Positions 1-11,534 of a DNA stretch of 64,000 bases are shown here, in pieces (position 1 is the stretch's first letter; every line of letters begins with the position of its first letter). The DNA comes from Desmodus rotundus (Eukaryota > Chordata > Mammalia > Chiroptera > Phyllostomidae). The notes under the pieces are model-generated. The model searched no databases and was not told the DNA's origin. It saw only the letters and a program-made list of their open reading frames with translations. The position numbers and the translations under genes were made by a program. The DNA lies in the NCBI RefSeq assembly GCF_022682495.2, contig NC_071390.1, positions 170,029,220 through 170,093,219 on the forward strand. Direction: 5' to 3'.

Positions 1-849
1 ATACCAGATGTTGGGCTTCATTCCGGACCGACAGAATTGAATATTAACAGCAGGGCCCATACTAGTCCTCTTTCTGGAGTTGCCCCGGGTCTGATGGGAC
101 TCAGTGATCAATTTCTTTCCAATTTTGGAATTTTTTGTATTAAGATAGTCACATTTAATTATTTTTTTAATTCCTGAAGGAATCCTTTGTTAAAGGGAGG
201 AAAAGAACTAAATGAACACTATTCATAGTGATTTTGAAGGAAGATCATCTCCCCCTTTTCTAGAAATCGAACAGAAACGGGACAATCAAATATGCAACCT
301 CAGCTGAGAGACTATTTCAGGGGTCAATACGTTTAAAACTCTTGCTGCAATGTTGGAATATTTGCACGTTGGGCTCCTGAGTTCTGCAGATGTTGGGAAC
401 TTTTGCTTAGGGAGAATAGGTGTATTTACCAAATTATTCACAGTATTTGAGGAAATACAATGATTTTCATTGGAATTGAAGACATTATGGTTCTGTGCTA
501 TTTTAAGCCAGCCCATTAGCAGCCCCTCATAATTGAATTTTTCAGCTGTAGTAACCTTTTAGATCTATGACCTTCTACATCCGAGTTGGAAGTGATTATT
601 ACAAGTGTTCTCAATTTTCTCTTAGCTCTGTTGGTCTTAAAGGATTCTAAATCAATTTGTTAAATGCCATATCCCAAAGGGAGAAATAAAGGGTCCTCTC
701 TTTGTGAATAGATTCCTAAACTCTTCCTTAAATTGTTGACTGTTAACTAAGAGGCAGTTCCCAGAAAGCACACATCCTGAGAAAGCCTTCAAGGGTAATT
801 TTTCCTTCCTTGTTCTTCCTTGATTGGTTCCACAATATTTTCATCTTTG
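1..849. other. Non-genic sequence, nothing recognised
   Basis: AT-rich single-copy-looking DNA. Open frames are short, lack splice-site or codon-bias support, and match no family I know. No repeat recognised. Confidence 0.5.
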
Positions 850-1040
850 GCACACAGGCATGGTGCTTCACAGCATATAGAAGACTTTCACAAATATTTT
901 CTAGTTTGATTTTCACAACACAAGGGCTTTATAGGGAATATATTACATTGTTATTTTTTAAATAAAGTATTAAATTTAAGCAGAAAGAAGGTAGGTGATT
1001 TTTGCCAAGGTCACGTGAGATCCGTAAGCAAAACCTTTGT
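850..1040 (-). repeat. MIR SINE fragment, diverged
   Basis: Reads as the reverse complement of the MIR core and 3' part: a 'tttcacaaatatttt' stretch, then a diverged lower-case version of the 'aggtcac' box at about 1008-1015. Badly decayed. Confidence 0.5.
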
Positions 1041-1064
1041 GCATTTTCGTCATCATGAGTTTAT

Positions 1065-1180
1065 TATTCTGCAGGAATGTATTGAGTACACCCTGGCCTA
1101 ACTAACACATACCAGAAATGGTGCTGGACACTGGGAATTCAGATGGGAACAAGAGAGCTCATGGAAAGCTCCAGTCTAAC
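1065..1180 (-). repeat. L2 LINE 3'-end fragment
   Basis: The motif 'ggtgctggacactgggaatt' and the following 'aacaagagagctcatgga' are the reverse complement of the conserved L2 3' end ('...ctccatgagggca...atccccagcacc...'). Confidence 0.65.
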
Positions 1181-1232
1181 ACACACACACATAAATACAT
1201 ATGTACATACATGTATTTAAACATACATAGAG
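1180..1232. repeat. CA/TACA simple repeat
   Basis: A short (CA)n run followed by alternating TACATA-rich sequence. It contains 8-bp palindromic arms (AAATACAT / ATGTATTT). Confidence 0.8.
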
Positions 1233-1489
1233 TGTAGAAAATGCAATAATCGAACCATGTACAAGGTGCAGCTTCAGAACACAGAAAGAAATGATCAGTT
1301 CCCCATGGAGTTTGGCTATAGTAAGAGAGAATCTCCAGCAGCTTCAGAATTCAGTATAGGTAGATTTTAGGAGCCCTACAATTTGGATAAGAATAGATGA
1401 TACATTGTCTTAAATATGTTACAATAGAATTTATGTAAAATCAAGGAAATGCCAATTATCCATATCGCAGAATATGAAGAATATGATGA

Positions 1490-1630
1490 TGCCGTAAGGC
1501 ATCGTTTCTCACTCTCCCTGTAAAAAGACAACTCTCAGATTTTTGGCTTGAGTGACAGCTTGGGTAGCAATGGCTTTCACTGTGATGGAACTGAGATGGG
1601 GTAATACAGGAAGGAAGTTGTCTTTCCACA
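1490..1630 (-). repeat. L2 LINE ORF2 C-terminal fragment
   Basis: Translated on the minus strand, about 1515-1620 gives a run ending 'TQAVTQAKNLRVVF'. This resembles the L2 reverse-transcriptase C-terminal motif in which 'VAQAKNLGVIL' is conserved. It is a relic with no intact frame. The following 270 bases up to 1900 may be more of the same element but are too diverged to call. Confidence 0.55.
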
Positions 1631-1890
1631 GGAGATAATTCAGCAGCAATCTTTCCATTGTGCCATGTTGCCTCCACCCAGCAGACTTTTTATTAGTTAC
1701 CACCACAATGGAAAGGAACTTCTCTAGAAGTACTGGGCCTAGGATGGACTGATTTGGCAGGTATTTGGGGTGTAGTGGGCAAACAGATCATGTTGGTCCA
1801 CTCAGGGGGATCATATGGAAAGTATTTATTCAATATTCTTCTCAACAGTTGATGTCCTGTTAATGGTGAGAGTAACAAAAATAATGGTAA

Positions 1891-1910
1891 CTGTTTTGTC
1901 AGCAAAACAG
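1891..1910. other. Perfect 8-bp hairpin
   Basis: CTGTTTTG and CAAAACAG flank a TCAG loop. No T-run or gene context suggests a function; it may be chance. Confidence 0.4.
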
Positions 1911-2464
1911 CACCTTAAGGATCTGCCTGTATTGTCTCTGGCAAGGACACAATGGAATGAGACACTATATGTAATTGCCACATTATTCATAAAGCTATTG
2001 CCACTAAATGCTTCATCTTAAAAAAAAGTGATGCTGTTAGGGAAATGTGGAAGTGAGATTTGCTTAGTTTTATAGCTGTGCTGGAGATAATTGATAATTG
2101 GCTCTAAAGAAAAAAATCAGAGGACCTTAGAATTCCATTAGCATATATACCCTTCATCATCTTAATGGCACAAAATAAGAGTCTGTATAAAGTATTTGTA
2201 TGTACGTGTTGCCTCGTAAAATGATGACATTAAAGTGAAATACAAGCAGCATCATGGCTTATGGAGGTACGAACTGTTGAGCGAATTATATAAAAATAGC
2301 CACCTTAATTCTTCTTTCCTTGGTTTAGCCTTTTTTTAAAAAAAGAAAAAGAGTACATGCATTTCTTTAATTGCACTATAAGCTGAAGAAAATATTTAAA
2401 TTACCAAAAAAGGGATTTTACAATTTATACTCGAGAGGTAATAAAAGTGCTGATAAAGAGCTTC
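1911..2464. other. Non-genic sequence, nothing recognised
   Basis: AT-rich DNA with an A-rich tract near 2335-2355. No repeat or gene recognised. Confidence 0.45.
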
Positions 2465-2612
2465 AGGCCTGGGTCTTGCTCTCAGTGTCTTAATCTGTAA
2501 AATGGGGTTGATAATAAGCCCATCTAATAGGTTGCCAGGATGATATACTTGCACATGGAATGCTTAGCATGTTATCGTACAGAAATCACTCAGTGAATAT
2601 TAGCTATTGTCA
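2465..2612 (+). repeat. MIR SINE fragment
   Basis: The 'cttaatctgtaaaatggggt' motif, then 'gataataagcc', 'aggatgatat' and 'cactcagtgaatattag', follows the MIR core and 3' order on the plus strand. Confidence 0.85.
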
Positions 2613-2659
2613 TAATTTGGTCTTATTTTGACATTTGAATAATAGCCAATGCCAATATA

Positions 2660-2825
2660 GTATTTATACTATGCCAGGTACTACCTTCAGTGAGTTTTGC
2701 AGTGGGTACTACTATTATCCTAGTTTACGGAAGATGCAATAAAGGCACAGTAAGGTTAAGAAAGATGTCCATACAAGACGTCTAGCTAGGAGTGGAACCC
2801 AGCAGTCTGACTCTGTGACTGACCA
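2660..2825 (-). repeat. MIR SINE fragment
   Basis: Reads 'actatgccaggtactacctt', then a diverged 'cattttacagatga' equivalent, then 'gtggaacccagcagtctgac'. This is the reverse complement of MIR from its 3' part to its tRNA-related head. It lies head to tail with the opposite-strand MIR just upstream. Confidence 0.8.
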
Positions 2826-2921
2826 CTATATGATAAGTGCTTCAAGATACATTGCTGGTAATGTAGGCACAGAGAACAATGATACTATTTGACTAAGAAG
2901 AAGCATTGATCATATTCTACA

Positions 2922-3092
2922 CTTTCTTTTTTCTTTTGTTTATTGGTGTTCAGTTACTGTTGTCCCCATTTGTCTGCCATTACTCTCCCTGCCTTACCCA
3001 TCCCTCTCCTTCCACATTCAATCCTCCCTGCTGTTGTTTTTGTCTATGGGTCTTTTATACAAGTTCCTTGTTATTCTGCAGTTTCAACATAA
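2922..3092 (-). repeat. L1 3' end, 5'-truncated (bat-type)
   Basis: The plus strand begins T-rich, then 'tgttcagttactgttgtccc', then a long C/T-rich tract and 'tctatgggtcttttatacaa'. The same order occurs at 60936-61325 and, reversed, at 62816-63078. It is the reverse complement of a young-lineage L1 3' UTR. The open frame across it is a shadow of the pyrimidine tract. Confidence 0.85.
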
Positions 3093-3094
3093 TG

Positions 3095-4035
3095 ATGATT
3101 CTTTAAAAATATATATAGTAAATACGTACTACATGTGGGGTGCTGATGGGGAAAGAGCATAAACTCTCTTTGTGAGTGCTCTCCTAGGTTTCCCTCTCTG
3201 CCTTGCCCTAGTCTAAGAGGCTTTTTTAATTGCTAATTACTTGCTTTCCTGTTCTTGATAAATGACTGCCAAACCACTTGAAAATTCTGTTCCTTTCCTG
3301 TTTTACCAATAGCTTCTGTCCTGTTTTCTTTCACGGTGAGCCTTTTGGCACCCCGCTGCCTCATTTACGGAAAGATCGTGTGTCTCACATTGATCCCAGG
3401 CCTGACGGGCTGCTCAGAGCACCATGCAGCATTTATGAGGCCAAGACCACTCCCAGGTTTTTACCGCCTCCCTTACCCTGGAGATCAAAGACAGGAAGTC
3501 CCCCACGAGGCCTCTCCTTTTGGCTTCAGTTATCCTTTGGACAACTTTAGTGTAGTTGCTTCCAAGAACTATTTATAAGCACTGGCACCCTGAGAATCAT
3601 AAATAACACATGTTCAGAATGCAGATGAACACAAGTTGCATGAATAATGCCACATCCCCTAAAATTCTGTCTCAAAGCATGAGTCAGTTGTTTTGAATGA
3701 CTACTAACAGCTTTTGCTGCGTCTAGAAGGCAAGCTCAATATTTAGAAATAAGAAGCAATTCTTCTTTCCTATCAGATTGCCTTCATTTCATCTGAAAAC
3801 ATAAAACAAGAGTAAAATGGAAGCTCAACACAACGTCTCAGATTGACCTGATCTATTAAAGGAAGAAGTAAGTGTTGTCCCACGAATCTCTTCGACTAAA
3901 GACTAGGACTTGGGTGCCTGACTATGACCTGACACTGCTGCAGAAAAAATTAATAGATATACTTTTGGTTAATGACCTTGTAAAAGAACTACGTGTGTCA
4001 CATTTTATATATTAAAATCAGATGACCACATTAAA
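3095..4035. other. Non-genic sequence, nothing recognised
   Basis: Mixed sequence with no clear repeat. 3310-3560 is somewhat GC-richer and holds a 90-codon open frame, but with no family match, no splice signal and no Kozak support I do not call a gene. Confidence 0.45.
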
Positions 4036-4036
4036 A

Positions 4037-4729
4037 CACTGGTCCTCAAACCACATTTCTAAGAAGTACTAGTACTTCAAGTGGAACCAACATGCTTCTC
4101 TCTACCCCAAATGGAGTAATGCAGACATTCTCCCTTTTTAGGGAAAAAAAATGTGGCTAGAGATTTTGAAATTTTAATTTTTTTCCCTATAATCTGACAT
4201 TAAATTATATTTGTTGCCGGAAAATTCTGGAAGAAAATAATTTGAATAAGCAAATAGCAAACATCTATTACCAGGGAAACTAAGAAAGAATAGCAGATCA
4301 TATTTTGATAGCTTTGGATTTCTTCATGTATACAGATATTTATTACATGTGAAATATTCTTACTTTCTGCAATTTAAATTGACCTTGGTCCACTCGATAG
4401 AATTAAATCTAGAGATATTTTCAACTGTTATGCTCCCAATAGCATGGTTTCTAGATGTTGTATCATCTAAAGTCTTTTGAGCTGCTGTCCTCCCCTTAGC
4501 AAGAAGTCACCTCTCAGGCCTGAGTAAAGTGTGCACATTTCCAATGCCGGTGCTTCCTGCAGAATTGCTATTCTTTGTGAGATGAGAGTGGGTCCATTGG
4601 CTGGGGCCTCATGCCTTTCTTAACCAAAGCAACACCACTTTCATTCTCTTCATTTTAGCATTTTGGATTTCTATGTGAATGCTAATTTGATCAAAAAAGC
4701 CCATCCCTAGAAAGGATTGAGAACCAGTG
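4037..4729. mobile_element. Possible non-autonomous hAT (Charlie-like) element
   Basis: CACTGGTCCTCAA (4037-4049) and TTGAGAACCAGTG (4717-4729) are inverted copies matching at 12 of 13 positions. They resemble the 'cagtggttctcaa' ends of mammalian hAT-Charlie elements. I could not see an 8-bp target duplication and the interior is unfamiliar, so the ends may belong to two different relics. Confidence 0.4.
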
Positions 4730-4734
4730 TGCTA

Positions 4735-5425
4735 TGTTTAAGATCACCGTGAGCTAGAAAAGTCTGTGAGCCTACGGTACTTTCTGGTGGCCAGTCTCTC
4801 TAAATGGAGTATGAAAAGCTACCATCTACTGTCTACCCCAATAGTCTTGATTTAATGATGAAGGTGATCTACACTATAAATTCAAAGGAGCTGTGCTCAA
4901 AACCAGAAGAGTAACAGGGAAAACTAAGGTGCACTTAGTTTAGGATTTCACAGGAAACTACTTTTTAGGTCACACACAAAACCAAGGACAATTCTGAGGA
5001 TCATGCAGCTATTCTGGCTGGTGCCTCAGTTGAGCTCTGACCCCCAGGACTCCAGTTCTTTCCACACGGTCTTCATCTTTTTTTCTCCCTCCTCTTCTGA
5101 GCCATCCTCCTTACAAACTGCTAATATGGCAGGATTCACCCAGACCACTCTGAAAAGAGAATGAGAATGGAGGAGGAAGTGAAGACTTGCAGATGGATTT
5201 CTTGGATTTGCCCAGATAGAGGCAGTCCCAGTGGCCCTGACTAGTGATATCTGGTCAATCACCAAACCCTGTCTATTAAATATCCCAATTATCTTTTGAT
5301 CCAATACATCACCTCTGTTTCTTCCATCACTAGAAAACCATGTTTCACTGGGATCATTAAGGCAAGTTTCTTAAGATGTTTTCTCTGGGCTAGCAGCTTT
5401 CTAGCCCATCTTTCTCACTATAGCT
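4735..5425. other. Non-genic sequence, nothing recognised
   Basis: No repeat family or exon recognised. Confidence 0.4.
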
Positions 5426-5429
5426 GAAT

Positions 5430-6030
5430 TGTGATCATACCACTCTCCCCTATAAAACTACAGCCAGACTCTTTGGCAGGGCATAGAGGCCCCCACTCAT
5501 TATTCAGGCTTAACTTCTTGACCTACCTTCTTGTAAACTTAGCCTTCCATCCATCCTGAAGTACTTGTTGGTCCCTAATCAAGAGAAGATCTACCTGTAC
5601 TTGGACATTTGCAGATGCTTTTCATCCTCCTGCCTGAAAGACACCCCTCTCCCCCAATTTCCTAGGTAGACCTTTCTCATTTTAGTTTTAGCCATGACTT
5701 TTGCCTAAGAAGCCTTTCCTAATCACCAATCTGAAGACTACAGTCAATGATTCTCGGGTGTTCTCCCAAAAAACAAATCAAATATCCCAAGCCTGTGAGA
5801 TATGTGAACTGACACCTAAAACCATCTGCATCACAACTGCAATTGCCAGCACAGTGGACTTTAATCACCTACTTCCTATTAAAACTCCCCAACTAGACTG
5901 CAAAGCCCGTGAGGTCAGGGAGTAATACATTTTGTGCATTCTGTTCTCTTTCACTTATCCATTCCCACTCCATCCTTAACCACGGCTTGACATGAAATAG
6001 ATATGAAGGGCGTATTGCTGAATGAGTTGC
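5430..6030 (+). repeat. L2 LINE 3' region
   Basis: The order 'ataccactctcccctataaa', 'agaagcctttcctaatcacc', 'gactgcaaagcccgtgaggt' and 'attgctgaatgagttg' parallels the L2 3' end (coding tail, then 3' UTR, then 'ctgaatgaatg'). Diverged; a 5' fragment is absent. Confidence 0.75.
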
Positions 6031-6034
6031 TTCT

Positions 6035-6970
6035 TAGTTTAAATGTCTCACAGGCTCCACGACCACTTGTGGAAGAAATCCTCTTCCCCTGGACTGAAGC
6101 AGAGGATGACACAAGTCTGTTCTTGACTGCCTCCTTCAATACAAAGTCAACCTCATTAATTCAGAATTCTGGCAGTGATCTATGTCTCCCAAATTAATTT
6201 TGTAGGGCATTAGTGGCTAATCAGTGAAAGAAAATGTGTACTCTTAGTGTTAAAGTAAGAAAATATTGAATGGAAAATGGCAGCCTTATCCAAACTTTCC
6301 TAATCATCGAGAGCATGGTGTTTGATATTAAAGGTGTCTGTGTTTCACTTGGTCTGGAGGAAAGATCAGTAAACCCTGTTTATATGCAGTCAGAGATTTT
6401 GTTTTCATCTAAAAACATTATTATGCAAATAGTCATTTCAAAACTCATGCTGAGACTTGAATATTTATTCAGTTAAAGAAAGCTCTGCTGTTGAAATTCC
6501 AGAAAATGTAAATGTAAAAGATTGATATGTGAAAAGCCCAGCTCATTAAAAGTGACCTTTTAAAATGTGTTTTAAAACTTAGCTGTAGCATTGTTATGGT
6601 GTCCACAGGATCAATGGTATAAAAATAACTCTGGGAGCAATTTTTTTTCTTTAAATCTACCTTTCCTATTCAGGGCCTGAGATTACCCAAACATAGGGGC
6701 TGTGACATTATCCTCATGAGAGAATTCAATGGTTGTTTCATGCAATCTTCAATGGAAAGCAAATTCAATTAAAAGTACACAGAAAACAGTAGGAAACTGC
6801 CACTGTGAATATTATCTTAGTAGACACATTCAATAAGCAAAATTTTGAATCAGTCATTTTTGGGAAAAAAAATCTAAACTTGAGCCAGTACCCATCATTT
6901 TAGTCATTACCATATCAACCTTTCTACAGTGGTGATAGCTGAACTTGTGTTTTCTCGTTTACTTTCCTAA
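6035..6970. other. Non-genic sequence, nothing recognised
   Basis: AT-rich DNA. Homopolymer runs at about 6640 and 6862. No gene or repeat assigned. Confidence 0.45.
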
Positions 6971-6974
6971 GTAG

Positions 6975-7145
6975 CCTGTGTTACGGTGGCTGTCATCCCT
7001 GTTGTATAGATGAGGAAACTGGGGCTCTGAGAGGCTATGTGACTTGCCCACTATCTCACCAGTAGTAAGGGGCAGAGCTGGGATTCAAATTCCATCCTGG
7101 CTGACTGAAGAGCATCCAAGTTATCGCCACTGCATTATACCCCTT
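6975..7145 (-). repeat. MIR SINE, well preserved core
   Basis: 'atagatgaggaaactggggc', 'gaggctatgtgacttgccca' and 'gagctgggattcaaattcca' are the reverse complement of the MIR core and B-box region. One of the clearest MIR copies in the window. Confidence 0.9.
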
Positions 7146-7514
7146 TTCTGTTAATGAGGAGCTGTTATCAAATGGTCAGTCTGAGCTGTCCTTGGTGTTC
7201 GGTTGTTTGGGTTTTTTTGGCTTTTTATTTTTCATTGTGTTTGCTTGGCATTCTGTTTTTAAGTAATCATAATTTGTTAGGTTAAGTCAGATGCTGGGCC
7301 TCAATAAAAACATCATTCTATGAAAACTGAGGGATAATCTTGTGCAAAAGATAGATTTTAATGGAAAAGCCACTGCCTTTATTGTCTATGGCAAGCTCTG
7401 AGAAGTTTCCTGTTTATTTCTCTAAAAATTATAGCTAAGTGCAAATATATGTATGACAAGAACTAACACCACAGACATCACCAGTATAGATTCCCTAACA
7501 TTGGGAACGACTTG

Positions 7515-7735
7515 AGTTCTTACTCTGTCATTTAATATCCTTGTGACTTTAAATAAGTAAATCTCTGTAAATGAGTATGAAAAATAGAGATTTTTCATCT
7601 GTGAAATGGGACAAACAATACCTTCCTCACTGGATCATTGAGGGGACTAAATGAGGTAATATACACAAAGCCCTAGTACGGTGGCAAAGAACAACTGCTC
7701 GAGAAATGTTAGCAAATTATTATGATAGTCTTACT
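7515..7735 (+). repeat. MIR SINE
   Basis: 'tttcatctgtgaaatgggac', 'attgaggggactaaatgagg' and 'ctcgagaaatgttagcaaat' follow the MIR plus-strand order. The head is decayed. Confidence 0.85.
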
Positions 7736-8149
7736 GAATTCTCCAATAAATATCTTATTTATAGATATTTTACACAGTTCCTTAGCCCTTTAAAATGTCA
7801 TTATTTATTCAGCATTCCAGGCTACATAAGAATTGATGGCTTATTCCATGTGTTCAAAAGTCAAAAACAAGTAGTGTATATTAATCTGTGCTTCCACTTA
7901 ACAAGTGGGTGAAGACTGCTGGCTCTTAATTTAGAGCATCGATTTCTAATTGTGAAGGTTATTTTTGATTGTGCTTCTATCTCTGCATCAGAGGTCAATA
8001 CTTTCACTCAGAATAAGCTACTACAAATCGGACCATTGCAAACAAAATTGGTTTGTGTGTTGCTATTATTTCCCAGAAAGCTCCATTCCCACACTAGCTC
8101 CTTATCTCAGGCTCTTGCCCTCTTGTCTGGCTCCCTCCTGTAGCCCAGG
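7736..8149. other. Non-genic sequence, nothing recognised
   Basis: AT-rich DNA. The open frames here are short and unsupported. Confidence 0.4.
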
Positions 8150-8542
8150 AAGTCGTTTCCATGTTCCCAGCTGTGCTCAGTGAAATCCATCCTCCACCTT
8201 GTGACCACAGTGATTTTTGTGGAGTGCAAGTCTGGTCATGGAATCTCCCTTTCTTCATATTCTCTAAAGGTACTCTATTGATAACATAAAGTAAAAATGT
8301 CTTTGCACCCCCACAAGACCCTTTATGGCCTGACTCCTGTTAACCCAATGCCTTCAAGCTCACCAGTTCTCTCTTTCCACTCCTTCTAAAAACACACTCA
8401 GATATGTAACAAGCAGCTTCTCATCTCCCCGCTTTTGCCTGTTCTGTTCCGTCCACCTAGCTCCCTCTGTCTCTCCCACTCACTTCTTTTGTTGGTGAAG
8501 TTCCAAATCATCTCTTGAGACTCACGTCAAACGTTACATTTC
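8150..8542 (+). repeat. L2 LINE fragment
   Basis: 'gcaagtctggtcatggaatc', 'aagaccctttatggcctgac' and 'cttttgcctgttctgttccg' are in the order of the L2 ORF2 3' end and 3' UTR. The match stops near 8540, where an unrelated block begins. Confidence 0.75.
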
Positions 8543-8544
8543 CA

Positions 8545-9540
8545 TGATCTGGTTCTGGTCCTTGTAGTCTCGCACTGTGGAAGTGGGGTCCTTGTGGTGT
8601 TGCGAGATAAGTATTTTGGGGGACCGATAGGGAGGATGAGGTAAGATTTATGTGGGTGAAAATAGAAGGCTGGTCACAGGTTTCCAATGTCTCATCTCTG
8701 TCCATCTTACTCTTAAGGAAGTCCAATCTTATCTTCCTCAGGCCCAGAAATAGGGCCAGAGTCCAGGCATTTTGTGCCATTGGTTCAGTCCATGTGTCTG
8801 TACCGATTTGGCTAGCTTATTCTGTTCACGGCTGGCACTGTGCTGCGGGCCCCACGTGGCTGCTAGGGCCACATGGCTGCTATGGAGAGAACATGCAAAT
8901 GAAAGGGGCAAGCACAGGTTACTGGGTGAGAAAGAGAAAAAAGGGCCTTTATCTTTGTTAGGCTCAGATTATCTTATCTCGGGTTTGTGTACAACTAGGT
9001 ACTTCTTTAAACTAAACAATCAGCTTCTCAAGCTTTTGGGCTTGCACTGGGCTCAGCCCCTCACCAACCTATTTCCTAGATCTCCTGTGTTGCGTCCCTT
9101 GTCTAATCCCTCCCTTTTCCTAGGCTAGACTGACAGGCCTTTATGGTCACCAATTTGGCTCCCACTGTGCATGCCTCATAGAAGCACCATCTTCACTTCT
9201 ACTGCACACATGCTTACCTCCCCCTTCCCCGCCTCCTCTCCCTCCTCTCCCTACATTCTAGTACCAGAGGGTGGCTGCTCCCTATGTGGGGGAAGGGAGG
9301 GGTGAGCATCCCCTATGTGGGGCATTGCTGCCATCCCCTTGAGTGTGTGAAGCTGTAGCTTCCTGATTAAGCAGGCTTATGTTCCCCAGTTGATTATCCT
9401 TAATAATGTCTGATTCCCTTTGCTTCCTTTCTTTATTAATAGTTAGCTATCTATGCTAACAATACCAGATTGAGTTAACGTTTCCTTTTCTGCATGCCTG
9501 TAAGATCTTGTGTCTATTTTATTCTAGCTCTAATTTCTTC
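8545..9540. other. Unassigned ~1 kb block beside L2
   Basis: GC-richer than its surroundings, with purine/pyrimidine tracts and a near-perfect direct repeat of CCCTATGTGGGG at about 9278 and 9311. It lies between an L2 fragment and a MIR. Length and composition would suit an LTR-type insertion, but I could not define TG...CA ends, a polyadenylation signal or a target duplication. The open frames of 118, 103 and 90 codons overlap on both strands and resemble no protein I know. Confidence 0.35.
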
Positions 9541-9554
9541 ATTTATTAAACAAA

Positions 9555-9785
9555 CTTCTATGGTGCCCATTATATTTTAGATACTGTTCTAAGCATTTCA
9601 CAAACAATCACTCATTTAATCTTCTGGACAACTGTAGGAGTTGAGTGTAGTATTTTCACTGTCATCTCACACATGGAGAAATGCAAGTCCAGAGAGATTA
9701 AGCAGCATAGTAAGAGGTAGAGCCAGCACTTTAACTCAGCACTGAAGCTCCTGAGCAAAAGCACTTCACTTGTGTACTGTGGTCT
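9555..9785 (-). repeat. MIR SINE, nearly full length
   Basis: 'tgttctaagcatttcacaaa', 'ctcatttaatcttctggaca', 'agagagattaagcagcatag' and 'gcaaaagcacttcactt' span most of a reverse-complement MIR. Confidence 0.85.
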
Positions 9786-9789
9786 TAGT

Positions 9790-10398
9790 CACTACGCTCG
9801 CTATCTCTATCCCTATGCTGGTGTGGGAAGGATTTTTTCCAGTTCTCATTTTGGTGTGTCTTTCTCATATCAAGTGCATACTTACTGCATATGGATGCTG
9901 GATAAATATAACTAGTTGAATATTAATAATTCAGTGCTATCCCTCATCCTTCCTTTGGCTTTTCGTGCCTCCAATTTGTTGTCTCTTTGTTCCACGAAGC
10001 CTAAATTTATTTTGTAGAATGCTGAGCATCAGAACAGATCTTGTAAAACTCCCCTGCACCTGTACTAATCTCTAATGAAAGTGTCTCCACCATTGTTCTT
10101 GGGGCACAGAAAGCAAAGAAGTTCCCTTATCCTTAGCAGTACTTTTATCTGTGGCAAAAATGAGTTATAATTTTGAGGTCACACAAGCCTCTGCTGGAGC
10201 ACTGACTCTGTCGAGAGACAAACGTGGTGGTGGCATTTCGAACATCCAGGCCAACGGGTGCTGAGTAGCCGCTCAAATAAGTCATGACCCTGTAGGATTT
10301 GATCATCGGCTTTGAAGGCCCAGAAGTTCACTCTTTTCACTTGATTAATTTCCAAGAGGATGACTCAAGCTCAGCAAGCTTCACATGAAACAGAGGCG
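9790..10398. other. Non-genic sequence, nothing recognised
   Basis: No gene seen. A weak L2-like tail may be present near 9870-9930. Confidence 0.4.
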
Positions 10399-10399
10399 G

Positions 10400-10615
10400 C
10401 GTGATGAGAGTTCTGCAGCCAGACTTGGGTTCCAATAGAGCCTTCACCATTGACAAGCTCAGTGACCTTGGGCTCTGAATCTTAGTTTCCTCCTCTCAAA
10501 AACATGGATAATGCATCTTCCTCACGAAGATGTCTTCTAGAATGAAATAAAATATTGTATTTCTACCTTAGTACTACCTGGCACATAGTAAGCTGTCAAA
10601 GGATAATGGCAAGTA
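10400..10615 (+). repeat. MIR SINE, nearly full length
   Basis: 'cagccagacttgggttccaa', 'aagctcagtgaccttgggct', 'cttagtttcctcctctcaaa' and 'ctacctggcacatagtaagc' give head, core and 3' region in order. Confidence 0.9.
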
Positions 10616-10831
10616 TAACAAGGATAATTGTCACATGGACAGAATGCACATGTCAGCATGACCAAGACAGGCTGTCCTTGTCTGGTCACGCTCCCATGAA
10701 AACCTGGATCCCAATCAGGAGCTACTTGATGGATGCCATGGAAACCAGAGAAGGGACGGGTAATTCAGCCTGGATGACGAGGGGCATTGGGAAAGGTCTT
10801 GTTATTTATTTAACCATGCGTTAAGTAAATA

Positions 10832-10990
10832 TAAATCACACAACTATTCCTGGCCAAATACTCCGTTAGGTGCTGGGGATAGGTAAAACGAGAACAAAAG
10901 GTTCACTTCCTGCCCTCAATTTGTTCACAGTCCTGATAATGCAGGCAATAAATAAGTGAGCAAGCAACTCAATGGACAGTAATAGCTTCT
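10832..10990 (-). repeat. L2 LINE 3' end
   Basis: 'ttaggtgctggggataggta', 'acttcctgccctcaatttgt' and 'ggcaataaataagtgagcaa' are the reverse complement of the L2 3' UTR. Confidence 0.85.
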
Positions 10991-11074
10991 GACACATGCT
11001 AGAAAAAAAAGTAAATGTTGTGAATTGATGGAGAATAACTGGGTAAAAATTGGAGTATTCTCTTAGCTTGCTTT

Positions 11075-11490
11075 AACAGGTCCTGAGATGCGATTGTGTG
11101 TCAATGTGATTTATTAGAAGGTGTTCCCAGGAAACACTGGTAAGGAAGGGAACTAGGGCCAGGAAAGGAAGTAAGGCACATAAGAGTAGAGTATAATCAA
11201 AGACCCCAGGGCAACACTGGTGGAACCCTGTGGGAGAGCTGTGAGGGAATCGCAATCCAGCTGCAGAGTTGAGCCTGTCATGAATCCAGGGAGCTGGAGC
11301 CTTTATACCCCTCATCCATCAGGCATTGGTTTTGGCTGCACCCTTGGACAGAGGGGGACATAAATCAATAGGTACTTTCAACTCTTAGTGTGCAGTCAAA
11401 GCCACTCCAGCAGTCTGAAAGTCATCCTTGGGCAAAGAGACACGGATTCTGGCATTTGGAAGTGAAACGGCACTGGGAGTTCATGTTCAT
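11075..11490 (-). repeat. LTR of an old endogenous retrovirus-like element (unassigned, probably ERVL-type)
   Basis: The minus strand carries an AATAAATCACATTGACA polyadenylation-type signal near 11110, which reads as 'gtgatttatt' on the plus strand. 'gtgttcccaggaaacactgg' and 'ggagcctttatacccctcat' match a mammalian LTR consensus as I remember it. No internal region is attached, so it is probably a solo LTR. The family name is not certain. Confidence 0.5.
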
Positions 11491-11534
11491 GAAGATTAAA
11501 GACAGACCTGAGGTGATGTGGGCAGAGCGCTGAC

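Noticed and set aside
8772..9128. 118-codon open frame in the unassigned GC-richer block
   Set aside because: Overlapping frames exist on both strands, there is no domain signature and no splice or translation context.
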